Assembly: GCF_032884065.1 (NCBI RefSeq)
Contig: NC_088866.1
Location: forward strand, 51,964,068-52,028,067
DNA from: Artemia franciscana
Taxonomy: Eukaryota; Arthropoda; Branchiopoda; Anostraca; Artemiidae
Length of the DNA: 64,000 nt
Direction of reading: 5' to 3'
The notes beneath the pieces are model-generated. The model did not search any database. It was given only the letters and a program-made list of their open reading frames with translations, and had not been told where the DNA came from. The position numbers and the translations under genes were made by a program. This document shows positions 11,691-22,439 of this stretch, piece after piece. Positions within the stretch are counted from its first letter, which is position 1. Every line of letters begins with the position of its first letter.

Positions 11691-13088
11691 ATGGTTGGCC
11701 GAAAAGGATGATCTTTGACAATCTGTCTTCATCTGCTGATACAAGTTTCTGAAACACCTAACAAGTCCAGTTGAAAACATCTCAATTTGTCAGACAAAAT
11801 GTCAGTACTAGGCCATAGTTGTTTTTAACGTTGTAACATTCGAAGTTGTGATTTTCATATTATTTAAAACATTGAAATTATTATGGCCCCAGGAAAAGCA
11901 ATGGTCAGAGAACTGGTGGAGGACAGGGACTAAAAGATTTTCTCAAACTTCGATACAGATTAAGAGAACATTATTGTATCTGATAAATAGCACATTGACT
12001 CTTTCTAATGTCCTACTTTGTCGCTTTGGAGCCCTGCCGAAATGGTGATAATTATCATATTGAACACTATTAATACAAATCTTTTATTGTTAGGGATTTG
12101 CTTCGTTATTTTTCCCTTTTCGTTATTTGCTTCTTCTTAATTTAGTATTGTGTGTTCTTTTTTTCTTTTTCTTCCTTTTTTTCATAGAAAAAGGCTTTTG
12201 GGTGTGAAACAGAAATATTCAGACCCTTATTATTAGTGCCAGCGTACTGAACTTCGCTCGGTGAAGTAAATTTTAGAGATAAAAACAGCATCAGTTGTAT
12301 TCTACCGCAAAAGAATTCCCCTTCTCCAGAAATGCAATTACCCAGCACCCTGATTCACAGAAGACAAAACCTTCAGTAATTTACCTAGATTTAGTTGTAT
12401 TGAGATCCATTTTTTTTTCAATTCGTGAATTGGTCCCCTTGAACTATGCAAAGAAATAAAAACAAAGTAAATACTTTGTCCAAATGATATATTAGCTTTG
12501 AACATCTTGATAACGTTCATTTAACCTGTCCATTTTTAAGATTCAATTGACCTGCAAGGTGGCTAATTAATTAAATAATCACTGCATAAGAATTTGATAC
12601 GAATATATCATTTGATACATCAAACACAACACAAAATTAACCCAGTTCAAAACTTTTAAGAGGTAATGACGTGATTGGTATTCAATCACCCTTGTCCAAC
12701 TTCATTTTTGGGGTTTTTTGGTCGTTTTGCTGTAATTTCAATTAGCAGACGATTTAAGAGAAATATATTAATCGCGCTAGATGAAACGAATTTTTTCCAA
12801 AACTGTGATCTACCCTGATAGCTCCTTCATACCGAAAAGTGTTTCATAAAAAAAAAACCAACTTTCATATAAAAATTTTTGCTGTTTTTGAGAAAAGTAA
12901 ATATATATAAAAACAACAATTACTCAATTAAAGATAGAAAATATTTTTTTACTGTTCCACTGTCTTATCAAAATATTATGTTTTCTTTTCTTTCTTATAC
13001 AATTTGAATTTTATTTTAATTATACATAGAAGGGCAGTGTAGTCTGTAGAAATATTTATTTGATCTTTATGTTAAATATTATGGAAGT
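11691..13088. other. Intron or intergenic, no gene seen
   Basis: No exon is recognised. If the FASTK-like model is right, this lies in its first large intron on the minus strand. Confidence 0.5.
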
Positions 13089-13156
13089 CTAAGATATGTA
13101 GGGTTCTCTGATAAAAACTTCCCAAAAGCCTATAAATACAAAGTAGTTGACCTTAC

Positions 13157-14090
13157 CTAAATTGTCAATTTCACGAAAACGTCCTTCATTACATAGAATG
13201 GTCAAGAGTTTACGATTGTAGAACTTAAGAATTGCTAAAGATAGCAGCATATTACCCAGCAGCAACACACCTAAATCTTCCTTTCTCACTTCATTGCAAA
13301 TCCTCAATGACAGTTTCTCCATAATATTTCTGGGGACATTATCATGAAAGCTCAAAATCCACAACAGCCTATCAACATCTTTAATTCTTAAACTTTCTAT
13401 TTCAGAAAGCTTGTCCAGTTTTTCAGTAATTAATCCAATGGCTTCATCACTTAATGGATTAATATAATATTCCGAGTCAACAAGCCATGCAACAAAATGG
13501 CACAAATCAGTTAAGCTCATATACAAACAGTTTTCATTCACTTTCATGTGTATTAGATCCAGACAGTCCCTGTCATAGTATTTAGACAACCGTAAAAACT
13601 TCACAACTGGGATATACTCCATCTTCAAATTATTTTTTTCAATGCCAAGTCTCAATTTCTCTGAAATTTTTTCTAAAAGAATATAATTATTTACTTTCAA
13701 ACTAGAAGTAAATGCAGTATTGCACATAATACTGACATCCTTTAAAGATAAATTAGATATATCCTCCAACATTTCTAATCGTTGTTTATAAGCCTCCAAT
13801 AATTTTTTATCATATGCTTTGTAGACTAAGTATGATAGATAAGGCAATTCATCAGCAGAAGAATTTTTTATTAAAAAACTAAGTTCTTGATCTTTTTTTA
13901 GTACTACAAGACGATTTTCAAACATTAACTCTTTCACCCTTTGCTGAACGGATTGATGCCTACTTTTTGACTGAAGATACTGTCTATACTTCCTCAATAC
14001 AGTATTCGATTCAGGAACTGTGGATAGATTTTTCCAAAGCCAATCCTGGATAATTATTTTTGAGGCTCTCTTTCTAAATATTGAATTCAT
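13157..14090 (-). CDS. FASTK-domain-like mitochondrial protein, first coding exon
   Basis: The exon encodes 311 residues from an ATG, with an N-terminus (MNSIFRKRASKIIIQDWLWK) that is basic and lacks acids for its first 15 residues, like a mitochondrial targeting peptide. The remainder is all-helical and Leu-rich. Repeating segments such as IKDVDRLLWILSFHDNVPRN and LLLGNMLLSLAILKFYNRKL resemble the helical repeats of FAST-kinase-domain (FASTKD) proteins, which act in mitochondrial RNA processing. The reading frame runs into a strong donor (TTTAG|GTAAGG) at 13156-13151 in phase 1, so the 22 codons beyond it to a stop at 13089 are probably intronic. The C-terminal FAST_2 and RAP domains are not seen. 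The family call is by pattern only and another helical-repeat protein is possible. This is the only convincing host gene in the window. Confidence 0.55.
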
Positions 14091-14571
14091 TCTTCTAAAA
14101 AACCTGAAAAGAATAAACTTTCAATAGCATCAAGAACCCGTGTAATTTTGTTATTCAGTTGGAAAGCATGGAGTGTCTCAGTGCTTACTATAGTTTGATT
14201 AGTAGAGAGTGGTGTCAATTCAGGAATTCAGGGAGAGCATACTTCAAAATCTAGGGAGGGGATTAGCGTTTTTCATTTTTCCCATGAAATACAAAAAAAG
14301 TATTTTTCAATACAAATATCCCAACAAAGGGCGCAAATACCCCCTCCTCCACGTCACCGTTAGTAGGCAAGGTAAAAAAAATCTGGCAGAACTAAGCTAT
14401 AATAACCACAATTTTCCAATGAGCGTTGGGGGGGGGAGATTTAAATACGAAAAGTGGAGTAGGGTTTGGATGCTCTCCAATCACTGTTGAGCATCCCCTG
14501 AACATGTCCTGGAAGTTTCAGCTTGATCCGGTCAACCATCCCTGAGATACTGCCTTTTAACAGCCATAATG
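14091..14571. repeat. Gene-upstream sequence grading into tandem-array unit
   Basis: 14500-14571 (CCTGAACATGTCCTGGAAGT, TTTCAGCTTG, ATACTGCCTTTTAACAGCC) resembles pieces of the array at 19740-21300, for example the CCTTGTAACATATCTTGAAGG-like region near 20060 and TTTTGACAAACAGC near 20915. LINE-A therefore seems to have inserted into an array unit, with its left half here. The FASTK-like promoter should lie in 14091-14250 but no motif is clear. Confidence 0.45.
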
Positions 14572-15135
14572 ACCTAACAATAATTGACCATAACAATAAC
14601 AAATCCATGTGGCTGAATAAATTTGAACCCTGGATATATATGTATTAAACTGTGAGATAAAACTGTTTTTCTTTGTTTTTTGCATTTTCCTTGGTCTTGT
14701 GTTACCCTAGGTGTTGATTTAAGGGACTTACCTCAGTGCTGTGACTGATATATTTAGACTTTTGGGCAATTCATTTTGTTTTCAATTCTCCAGGGAATTG
14801 CGTATCTTCCCGTTCTTCCTTATCTACCTATACAGTGTTGCCACAATACATTTGCGAAGTATTTATTTTTTTTTTTTGATAAAGCCACAGATTACGTAAG
14901 TTGAATCGTTTATTTTCTGCATTTGGGGAAACCTGTGCAGAAGAGAGCGATAACAAACACGAAGAGCCGTATTGGTACCGGCGGGATATCCATCCTTAAA
15001 CTGCTGGGGATAGGTGATTTGAGTATCCGCGCTTCCCACAGGTCCCCCAAGTTCTGAATCCGTGCCCACAAACTTGACACTCTCATCTGCGTACGAGTAC
15101 GAACTAATTACAGACTTTTCGAGAAAGAACCACAG

Positions 15136-16098
15136 ATGGCATCGCAGTCATCTAAGCGGAAGAAAGACAGTCCGATTAAAGGCCAAGACAAATGCTCAGC
15201 GTGCGCGGTAGCATTAGACCCTAACTCATCTGCCCTTGAATGTGATTCTTGTGAAAATTGGCTATGTATAAAGTGTTTGGAGATGCCCCTAGCTGAGTAC
15301 AATCTTTTCACAAAGATGACAAGGCGAATTGGTTGCCAGTGGGTATGCCCAGTGTGCAAACTCAGGGCACCGCAGTCGTCCAATCAAAGTAACATTGGTA
15401 ACCAAGTAAAAACCCTCCTTTTCGAGTTTGAAGATCGAATCACAAAAAAGTTTGATGATTCGTTCGACTTATTTAAGGACAGTATCACAAAAGAAATAAG
15501 CGAGGCAGTAAACCCACTCAGTGATCGGATCTCCAACATTGAAAGAGACATGGCATCTAAGTGTTCTGTTGCTGATGTCGATAGCAGAATCTCTAAACTA
15601 GTCGCGGAGGGAAAAGTTGGTACTGACCTAGAGGACCAAGTCCTAAAAGTGATGAGGCAGGATAGGGACAGACAACGCAGGAAACTGAACCTCATCGCTT
15701 ACGGTGTCTCACCTACAGACGATAATACAAACTTTGTGATCCAGCACCTAGCCTCAGATTATAGTCTCCCCGGCGTCAAAATTCTGAACCTGAAAAGACT
15801 CGGTGCAAACAAACCACCCACCCAGCAAGTCCCACACCGCCCTCCCCCGATTCTTTTTAGTGTTACAGACATTGCCACCAAGGTAAAGATCTTGAAAAAA
15901 TCCGTCGAGCTGAAAGCAGACATACAGTTCCACAGCGATGAGTCCCGAGAGGACAGAGCTAAACGTAAGAGCGCTACAGAGGAACTTAAAAGACGGATTG
16001 CAAACGGTGAGACTGACCTCGGAGTACGGAACGGCAAAGTCGTCTCAAAAAACGGTCAGCGAGCTCCACCCCCAGCATTGGGAGCGATGGAGCACTAG
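15136..16098 (+). CDS. LINE-A ORF1 protein (PHD-like finger, coiled coil, nucleic-acid-binding C-terminus)
   Basis: The 320-residue protein is intact. An eight-cysteine PHD-like finger spans residues 20-74 (C20-x2-C23, C36-x2-C39, C44-x2-C47, C71-x2-C74, with W42 between). The usual histidine position is Cys. Residues about 90-155 form a heptad-like acidic/basic coiled coil (EFEDRITKKFDDSFDLFKDS and onward). Residues about 175-310 (RQRRKLNLIAYGVSPTDDNT through the basic RAKRKSATEELKRRIANGE) resemble the RRM-like and C-terminal region of LINE ORF1 proteins. Such proteins package the element RNA. The start is the first ATG after the leader. The last 27 codons overlap the ORF2 frame, and a slippery heptamer lies at 16047-16053. 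Confidence 0.85.
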   Translation: MASQSSKRKKDSPIKGQDKCSACAVALDPNSSALECDSCENWLCIKCLEMPLAEYNLFTKMTRRIGCQWVCPVCKLRAPQSSNQSNIGNQVKTLLFEFEDRITKKFDDSFDLFKDSITKEISEAVNPLSDRISNIERDMASKCSVADVDSRISKLVAEGKVGTDLEDQVLKVMRQDRDRQRRKLNLIAYGVSPTDDNTNFVIQHLASDYSLPGVKILNLKRLGANKPPTQQVPHRPPPILFSVTDIATKVKILKKSVELKADIQFHSDESREDRAKRKSATEELKRRIANGETDLGVRNGKVVSKNGQRAPPPALGAMEH

Positions 16099-19000
16099 AT
16101 GCACAGCCAGACGAAAGACATGTAAATAGTAGTTTAGTGTCATTTAACAGTGTATTATATAGTAGTTCCATATCAGCTCAAGAACATTCATCGGAATGCA
16201 GTTTTGAAACTGCCAAATCTGACACTAGCTGCGTTCTTTCTGTTGAATCGGAATACAACTCGCCAGATTCTTATTCAACTGACGCAGCATCTAGCGAAGC
16301 AGACGAAAGTCCGTCATCCAACGATGACGTGCTAGTTCCAGCGGGCTCAGGAAGAAGAAGAAGCAGACAGAAACAAGTGATGAAAGTGTTGTCAACAAAC
16401 ATTGACTCCTTGCCAAACAAGCTGAATGAGCTAAAAGTGTTGCTGGCTCACGAAGATATAGACGTTGTGTGCTTAAGTGAAATTTGCCCAAAAAACTCTC
16501 AAAATAGACTGGAGGATAGCCATATTCAGATACCAGGATACACAGTCATTTCGAATCTGGACAGACCCAATGTGAGGAGAGGAGTTGCCATATACATCAA
16601 GTCAGCCTTGAAGGTAAATAACTTTGACCTTTTCACAAGTGCCAATTATTTTTGGGTAGAGTCTATCCTGGTTGAATTGACAGTAGGGTCTGAAAAGTTT
16701 AGAATTGGTGTGATTTACCGTAGCCCTTCCCCCCCCAGCTCCGAAGAATCATTTCAGTATGTGGCAAATATTATAAATGAAATGACAATATGTAACCCCA
16801 AAAATGTCATCATCACAGGAGACTTTAACATGCCGGACACCAGGTGGGTCGATGGTTTAGGCTTTACTCTTCAAAACAACTATACCAATCCAACTCTTGA
16901 AGCCTTTGCTGATAACCTGCTGGTCCAGACAGTTGAGTTCCCTACCAGACATAGAGATCATCAAACTCCATCTCTCCTTGATCTCGTTCTGTCAAACAAC
17001 CCCGAAAAAATTATGTCAACAGCAAACTTACCCCCCCTTGGAGCAAGCGACCATCTTTGTATCCTGAGTGCAATAATCTTGAATCAGATACCAACCAACA
17101 AAATCAAACGAACGTTTGTTGATTACAAGAAAATACGCCAGGACCTACAAGAGATTGAATGGGAAAACTCCTTGCAACAAGACACTGAAGCATCCTGGGA
17201 GCTTTTCAAGGACATACTACTGAGTCTTGAGTTGAAGCATACGAAAACTTACTTCTCAGAACGTCCCAGAACCCTTCCGTATATGTCACCACAGCTAAAA
17301 AAAGTCATTAATAAGAAAAAGAAAGCTTGGAAAAAGTATAAAAATTGTGAGAGTGCAGCCCATCTAGAGCAGTACAAAAAGGCCAGGAACAAACTGAGAA
17401 ATGCGACCAGAAAAGCAACCATAAGATATGAGGAGTCGATAGCACTAGAGGCAAAAACCAATCCAAAAAAGTTTTGGAGATATGTCACTTCAAACAACCC
17501 AAGCCGCAGGTCGATCCATCATTTTACCTCCAGCGATGGAACCAAAATAACCGACCCATTGGTAATGGCAGATACCCTCAATCAATGCTTCTCGTCAAAT
17601 TTCTCTAAAGACCCTGGATACCCCCCACCGGATATGCCAACCACCCACATCAAACACCCTATGCCACCGATCCAGTTCACAGCTTGTGATACTTACAAGC
17701 GCCTAAAAACTTTGGACCCATCCAAGGCAAAGGGACCCGATGGCATCCATCCTAGGTTGCTGAAGGAGACCGCAGCTGAAATAGCGGAACCCCTGACAAG
17801 AATATTCCAGATGTCAATAGCTTCCAAAACTATTCCCTCTGACTGGAAAACAGCAAATGTCATGCCAGTTTTCAAAAAAGGACAGAAAGATAAACCACAG
17901 AATTACAGACCCATCAGCCTGACTTCTGTCCCATCAAAAGTCATGGAAGGCGTCTTAAATGATGCAATCGTTGCACATCTGGAAACTAACAGCCTGTTAT
18001 ACGATGGACAACATGGTTTCAGGAAGGGTCGCTCTGTGGAGACAAACCTAATTCAATCATATGACATAATCACCAAGATGATTGAGGAAGGCCTTCCAGT
18101 TGACGTACTCTTGCTGGACCAAGCCAAAGCTTTCGAGAAGGTAGTACACTCGTACCTGGAAAGGAAACTAGAGTTCTATCAACTCCACCAAGATGTAAGA
18201 GAATGGATTATCCAGTTTCTCAAGGATAGAATACAGAGGGTGATGATGTATGATGAGGAGGGGAATCAAATCATGTCAAACCCAACTCCAGTGCTCAGCG
18301 GAGTTCCGCAAGGAACTAAACTGGGACCTACCCTCTTCAACATGTTCATCAATGACTCAGCCCAGTCAGTGCAAAATGACCTTAAACTGTTTGCAGACGA
18401 CTCGAAATTGTTTGGCCCAGTCGCAAACAACCAACAGTGCGCAGCTCTGCAGGCAGATCTGCACACCCTCAACAACTGGTCCTCTTCCTGGTCCCTCGAG
18501 TTTAATGCTGAAAAGTGCAAAGTCCTACATCTTGGCCCTAAGAACCCAGGAATGACATATACAATGACAGATCGTACTGGGAAGCTCATAACTTTGGAAA
18601 CTGTCACCGAAGAAAGAGACCTTGGGGTCATTGTTGATGACAAAATGAAATTCCATAGTCACAGCAAATACCTAGCTGCAAAAGGCAACAGGTCCCTTGG
18701 TCTCATCAGACGTAATATCACCAGTAGATCTCCCAGGACAATCAGGAAGCTATATACAGGACTGGTCAGACCGCATCTTGAGTACGGAGTCTCTCTTGCC
18801 GTTCCCCACTATGTCGTGGACAAGATGATCCTTGAGAGCGTTCAGCGGAGGGCTACAAAACTACCAACCAAATGTAAGAACCTCTCGTACCCTGAACGCC
18901 TCAAGAAACTCAAGCTCCCAACCCTGACGTACAGGAGGAAACGCGGAGATGCAATCCTGACCCACAAGCTGCTGGAGAATGGTGTCACACCAGGGCTTTT

Positions 19001-19241
19001 TAATAAGTCGCTCTCTAGCCACACCCGGGGCCACACCAAGAAGCTCCAGCAACAAAGAAGCTCACGGAGAGAACGTTCCAACTTCTTCTCAACTCGTGCT
19101 GTTCCACTGTGGAATTCCCTTAGTGAAGAAACAGTTCAGTCCAAAACTGTTGACAACTTCAAAAAAGCAATTGACCGAGACTGGGCAGCGATGGAGTGGA
19201 AACTACACTGGGAGGCCAGTGGATCTACTCAACGGAACTAG
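16017..19241 (+). CDS. LINE-A ORF2: AP-like endonuclease plus reverse transcriptase
   Basis: The open frame runs uninterrupted from just after a TGA at 16014 to 19241. It is in the -1 frame relative to ORF1. The first ATG is only at 16380, directly at the endonuclease (MKVLSTNIDSLPNKL). Endonuclease motifs are intact: CLSEI, GVIYRSP, ITGDFNMPDTRW (about 16813-16848), LLDLVLSN and GASDH (about 17041-17055). RT motifs follow: KGPDGIHPRLLKE, QNYRPISLTSV, GQHGFRKGRSVETN, LLLDQAKAFEKV with the first catalytic Asp, SGVPQGTKLGPTLFNMFIND and FADDS (18390-18404). The thumb and C-terminal region continue to TAG with no RNase H domain. The intact frame suggests a young, possibly active copy. How residues between 16017 and 16380 are translated is open: frameshifting, reinitiation, or start at 16380. 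Confidence 0.9.
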   Translation, partial: PRSTERQSRLKKRSASSTPSIGSDGALDAQPDERHVNSSLVSFNSVLYSSSISAQEHSSECSFETAKSDTSCVLSVESEYNSPDSYSTDAASSEADESPSSNDDVLVPAGSGRRRSRQKQVMKVLSTNIDSLPNKLNELKVLLAHEDIDVVCLSEICPKNSQNRLEDSHIQIPGYTVISNLDRPNVRRGVAIYIKSALKVNNFDLFTSANYFWVESILVELTVGSEKFRIGVIYRSPSPPSSEESFQYVANIINEMTICNPKNVIITGDFNMPDTRWVDGLGFTLQNNYTNPTLEAFADNLLVQTVEFPTRHRDHQTPSLLDLVLSNNPEKIMSTANLPPLGASDHLCILSAIILNQIPTNKIKRTFVDYKKIRQDLQEIEWENSLQQDTEASWELFKDILLSLELKHTKTYFSERPRTLPYMSPQLKKVINKKKKAWKKYKNCESAAHLEQYKKARNKLRNATRKATIRYEESIALEAKTNPKKFWRYVTSNNPSRRSIHHFTSSDGTKITDPLVMADTLNQCFSSNFSKDPGYPPPDMPTTHIKHPMPPIQFTACDTYKRLKTLDPSKAKGPDGIHPRLLKETAAEIAEPLTRIFQMSIASKTIPSDWKTANVMPVFKKGQKDKPQNYRPISLTSVPSKVMEGVLNDAIVAHLETNSLLYDGQHGFRKGRSVETNLIQSYDIITKMIEEGLPVDVLLLDQAKAFEKVVHSYLERKLEFYQLHQDVREWIIQFLKDRIQRVMMYDEEGNQIMSNPTPVLSGVPQGTKLGPTLFNMFINDSAQSVQNDLKLFADDSKLFGPVANNQQCAALQADLHTLNNWSSSWSLEFNAEKCKVLHLGPKNPGMTYTMTDRTGKLITLETVTEERDLGVIVDDKMKFHSHSKYLAAKGNRSLGLIRRNITSRSPRTIRKLYTGLVRPHLEYGVSLAVPHYVVDKMILESVQRRATKLPTKCKNLSYPERLKKLKLPTLTYRRKRGDAILTHKLLENGVTPGLFNKSLSSHTRGHTKKLQQQRSSRRERSNFFSTRAVPLWNSLSEETVQSKTVDNFKKAIDRDWAAMEWKLHWEASGSTQRN
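16047..16053 (+). promoter_or_regulatory. Putative -1 ribosomal frameshift heptamer
   Basis: A AAA AAC lies in the ORF1 zero frame as (TC)A AAA AAC. Slipping one base back enters exactly the ORF2 frame, which is open from 16017. Nine nucleotides downstream GCTCC (16063-16067) can pair with GGAGC at 16081-16085 or 16089-16093, a candidate stimulatory hairpin. ORF1 ends 45 nt after the heptamer. Position, phase and lack of an early ORF2 ATG agree with programmed frameshifting. Function is inference. Confidence 0.5.
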
Positions 19242-19349
19242 ACAACGCACTTCCACCTCCATCACTCAACCGGCGAATCTACAGGATGTTCACCCAACCT
19301 TATTCGCCGGCCAGTGCGATTTAAGGTAATTTAAGGATTTAAGGTAATA

Positions 19350-21430
19350 ATGCATATAGTGTGTTTTGATTTTGTCCAATATCTCCCCCAAATTTGCCAA
19401 AAGTAGTTGCAAGCAGTTACAGTCACATTGCGAGTAGTCACAGCTGCAGTCATAGTCGCGACAGTTGCAGTCGCATGTTGTTGTAGCTGAAGCCACAAGT
19501 AGTCTCAATTTTACATAGTTGCGATTACAAGTAATCTTAGTCGAAGTCACAGCAACAGTCACAAGTAGTCTTAGTTATAGCTACAGTGCATGTTATGTGA
19601 ATAGTTTTAAATATGTATAGTCAAAGAAAAAAAGAACTTGAACTTGAAGTGGCCTAAAAGCTTTAAGTTAATACCCATATCTGTTGCTAAGCATATATGC
19701 CTAGCATATTGCATATATGCCTTTTTCATAACCTGGATGTACCCAAGGTCCTTTGATTTAGTCCGACATACCCCTCCACATTCCCTGAAATTTCACCTCA
19801 ATTATCTTAATTTGGTAAGACAAACCCAGGATAAAACATCTCTCATTATAAATGATAAATCCAGCATGTCAAAATGGCAAATTGAAGAATTTACGTTACT
19901 TGCCCTGGAGGCTGTTGGGGGTATAGCACACCTGGAAGCATAATTGTTAGATCTTATGACTGTTTTAACGAAATGGTTTTTAGTTTCTATCAGTGTTGAG
20001 AGGGGCATCTAAATGGAAAAAGTGGAGGGCTGACTGCGCTCTGGCCACTCTTCATTATCCCCTGTAACATATCTTGAAGGTTTCAACTTAATATCCTCAG
20101 CCATTCATTGGATTTTGCTGATGCTTAGATTTTCTGCTTTGTAACCAGCCTGCATATAGTGTGTTTTGATCTTGTTTGAAACCCTCCCAACGTTTCCTGA
20201 AAGTTTCATTTTAATACCTTAAACCTCTTTTGGAGACCCAGGGTCAAACATGCTACATTTTCCAAATAACCAACCATAAATATAAACAATGGGCAGTTTG
20301 CACAACTCAAAACCTTTGCCCCACAGGCTATGCGGGAATATGTCATTCCTGGGGGCACAGTTATTTAACCTTTAGACTATTTTGAAGAGCACAGCTATCT
20401 TCAAATTTTTTATTGGATGTCTTTGGGGGGACTGCAGCCAAAAACGGCATGGAAGGAAGTGGGATGCCCCCTGGCCACTTTTCAATATTCCCCTCAATTT
20501 GCCCTGGAAAATTAACTATTCACATCCTCAGCTGTTCTCAATATATCATATATACACCTTTTTGATAAAATGGATTCTCACAGTCCCTTTGGATTAGTTG
20601 TAAATGCCCCTCAACATTCCCCAAAGTTTTGCATTAATACCCTTAGCTTTTCTTGGACACAACCAGAATCAAACATCCCCCTTTTTCCTAATGATAAACC
20701 CGTCATGTAAACAATAGCCAGGGCTGTTGTGGGCATAGCATTACTTGTGGACTATTTTTAACAAAGTGTGTTTTTTTTTACCATTGTTGAGGAGAGAGCC
20801 ATCTAAAAAGAGTGACAGGAGTTACCATTAAGTAACTCTTTAATATCCTCCCAAACATACCCTGAAAGTTTCAACTTAATTCTTTCAACTGTTCCTTAGC
20901 TATTGTTGAGATGCTCTTTTGACAAACAGCATGCACATAGTGCGTTTTGATTGTATTCAATCAAAACGCACTCAACATTTCCTTAAAGGGATTTTCTTTA
21001 ACCCCTCTCAACGTTTCCTTAAAGTTTAACCTAAACACCCTAAGCCTTTTTGTGGATCCAAGATCAAACATTCCCTTTTTCCTGATAAAAACTTTATATG
21101 TCAACAATGGGCCCCTTACATAACTTACAACCTTTACTCTGGAGGTTTTGGGATGAAGCACCAACCCCAGAGGCATAATCATTTGACCTTTGGACTATTT
21201 TGAACAAAATCGCTATCTCAAAGTTTTAATCGGATGTTTTTGAGGGAAAGAGGGCATGGGAGAGGGTGGTTGCCCTCTGATCACTTTGACTCTAAAAAAA
21301 ACACAAGAACTTTCAATCAATGAAATAGGCCCCTTCTGAAGTTTATACAACCACTTCTTACATATGAATTGGCTTTGGGGGGGGGGGGGATTAACAACAC
21401 ATTGGAGCCTTATGGCTTTTTATTATTATT
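19350..21430. repeat. Degenerate tandem array of units of about 400 bp
   Basis: Anchor phrases recur at about 400-420 bp: TGCATATAGTGTGTTTTGAT at 19351 and 20153 (related form at 20932), CCTGAAAGTTTCA-like at 20198 and 20868, and GGCATAATTG or GGCACAGTTA-like at about 19933, 20349 and 21171. About four diverged units are present. Inside 19395-19600 is a small (AGTCACAGTTGCAGTC)-like degenerate array. No coding capacity is seen. Confidence 0.6.
20939..20972. other. Perfect 15-bp hairpin
   Basis: AGTGCGTTTTGATTG, a TATT loop, then its exact reverse complement. The left arm belongs to the array anchor (ATAGTGTGTTTTGAT), so this looks like an inverted junction within the tandem array. Confidence 0.8.
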
Positions 21431-21439
21431 TTTACTATG

Positions 21440-22245
21440 AGCATTGGTAGGGCATTATCTCTGACAGTCAACACCTGAGCGTTGGCTCTGATTCAATTTT
21501 ATCACTTCATGGAAACAGCCAGCTGGAGGCAGTTGGAGAGGAGAATGACCTGGGGGTCGCTGTTGACCAAAAGTTGAAGTTTTAGTGTCCTATACAAGCT
21601 AAAGTTCCAAAAGCAAACCGAACCCATGGCCTCATAAAACGAACACTCTCCATCAGAAAGCCATGCATGATAATGAGGCTTAACACCATGGATCTCCCTT
21701 AACTGGAATTTGGCATGGCCCTAGCCTCTTCCGGCTATAAGATAATGTGAATGTTCAGGAAAGTGTTCAAAGAAAAGGAACAAAGCTTATTCCAACGCTA
21801 CAAGACAAAACTTACAAATAACGTCTCACCTCACTCAACTGCCTTTTTTAGCACACTGAAGGAAAAAAAGAGAAGTAATAACGACTCGTAAGCTGCTGGA
21901 AAGTGACCTATGAAGTCATGTCTTCTCTCCTGCCTATTAACTACCACAAGAGGACAAACTAGAAAGCTCCAGGTCCCCATTGCACCAGGTGACAGCACCA
22001 ACACTTCTTCTCTGTCCATTCTGTCCTGCTCTGGAACAGCTTGTCCACAGCCAACGTCCAGTTTCAAATCCTAGAAGCCTTTAAGAAAGGATTTCATCAA
22101 GACAAGGTCAATGCTGAATGGAGGTTGTCAGGCTACGGGGCTAAACTGGGTTGTCAAGTCATACCCAGAAAACGCCCCCAGCAAGATTTTTCTACAACAT
22201 CTTCAACATCACTTTAACTTGCTGGATATGCGATTTAAGGTAACT
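21440..22245 (+). pseudogene. Decayed 3' part of a LINE-A relative
   Basis: Shared with the LINE-A C-terminus: the phrase GAGAATGACCTGGGGGTCGC (compare GAAAGAGACCTTGGGGTCAT at 18612), then an Arg/Leu-rich thumb region full of stops. It ends TTGCTGGATATGCGATTTAA then GGTAACTTAAGCTAAGG, matching the LINE-A 3' tail. It is 5'-truncated. Frames are broken throughout. Confidence 0.75.
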
Positions 22246-22439
22246 TAAGCTAAGGTAAAGGAATTTGTAACTTGGCTGGTTTCACATCAATTTTATTGAA
22301 AAAACATCAATTTCTACTTTGTCTCTCATTCACAATGGAAAAAAAAACATGCAATATTGGCAGCATGCAAAGCAGTGGAATTAAAAGATTTTTAAAGTGA
22401 AAGTCAATGATGATTGCCAGTTATGAAATCAGTATAAAA

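Larger units (their letters stand above)
14572..19345 (+). mobile_element. LINE-A: apparently full-length CR1-like non-LTR retrotransposon
   Basis: The element has a 5' leader of about 560 bp, ORF1 with a PHD-like finger, ORF2 with endonuclease and RT but no RNase H, and a short 3' UTR ending in a small ATTTAAGGTA-type tandem tail (19318-19345). The flanks both carry ATAATG (14566-14571 and 19346-19351), a possible target duplication. Joining the flanks gives an array-unit sequence similar to the intact site near 20140-20165 (CAGC, then GCATATAGTGTGTTTTGAT). The ORF1/ORF2 layout and motifs fit the CR1/L2/Jockey group. The exact 5' end is inferred. Decayed relatives are at 21440-22245 and 32652-34558. 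Confidence 0.75.

Noticed and set aside
16137..16139. GTG at 16137 as the start codon of LINE-A ORF2
   Set aside because: The frame is open further upstream to 16017, and GTG starts are not expected in animal nuclear genes. Frameshift entry or the ATG at 16380 are more likely.
19395..19600. Regularly spaced AGTCACAG-like repeats that could suggest a CRISPR-like array
   Set aside because: Repeats are short, degenerate and directly adjoining with no spacers. The setting is eukaryotic.
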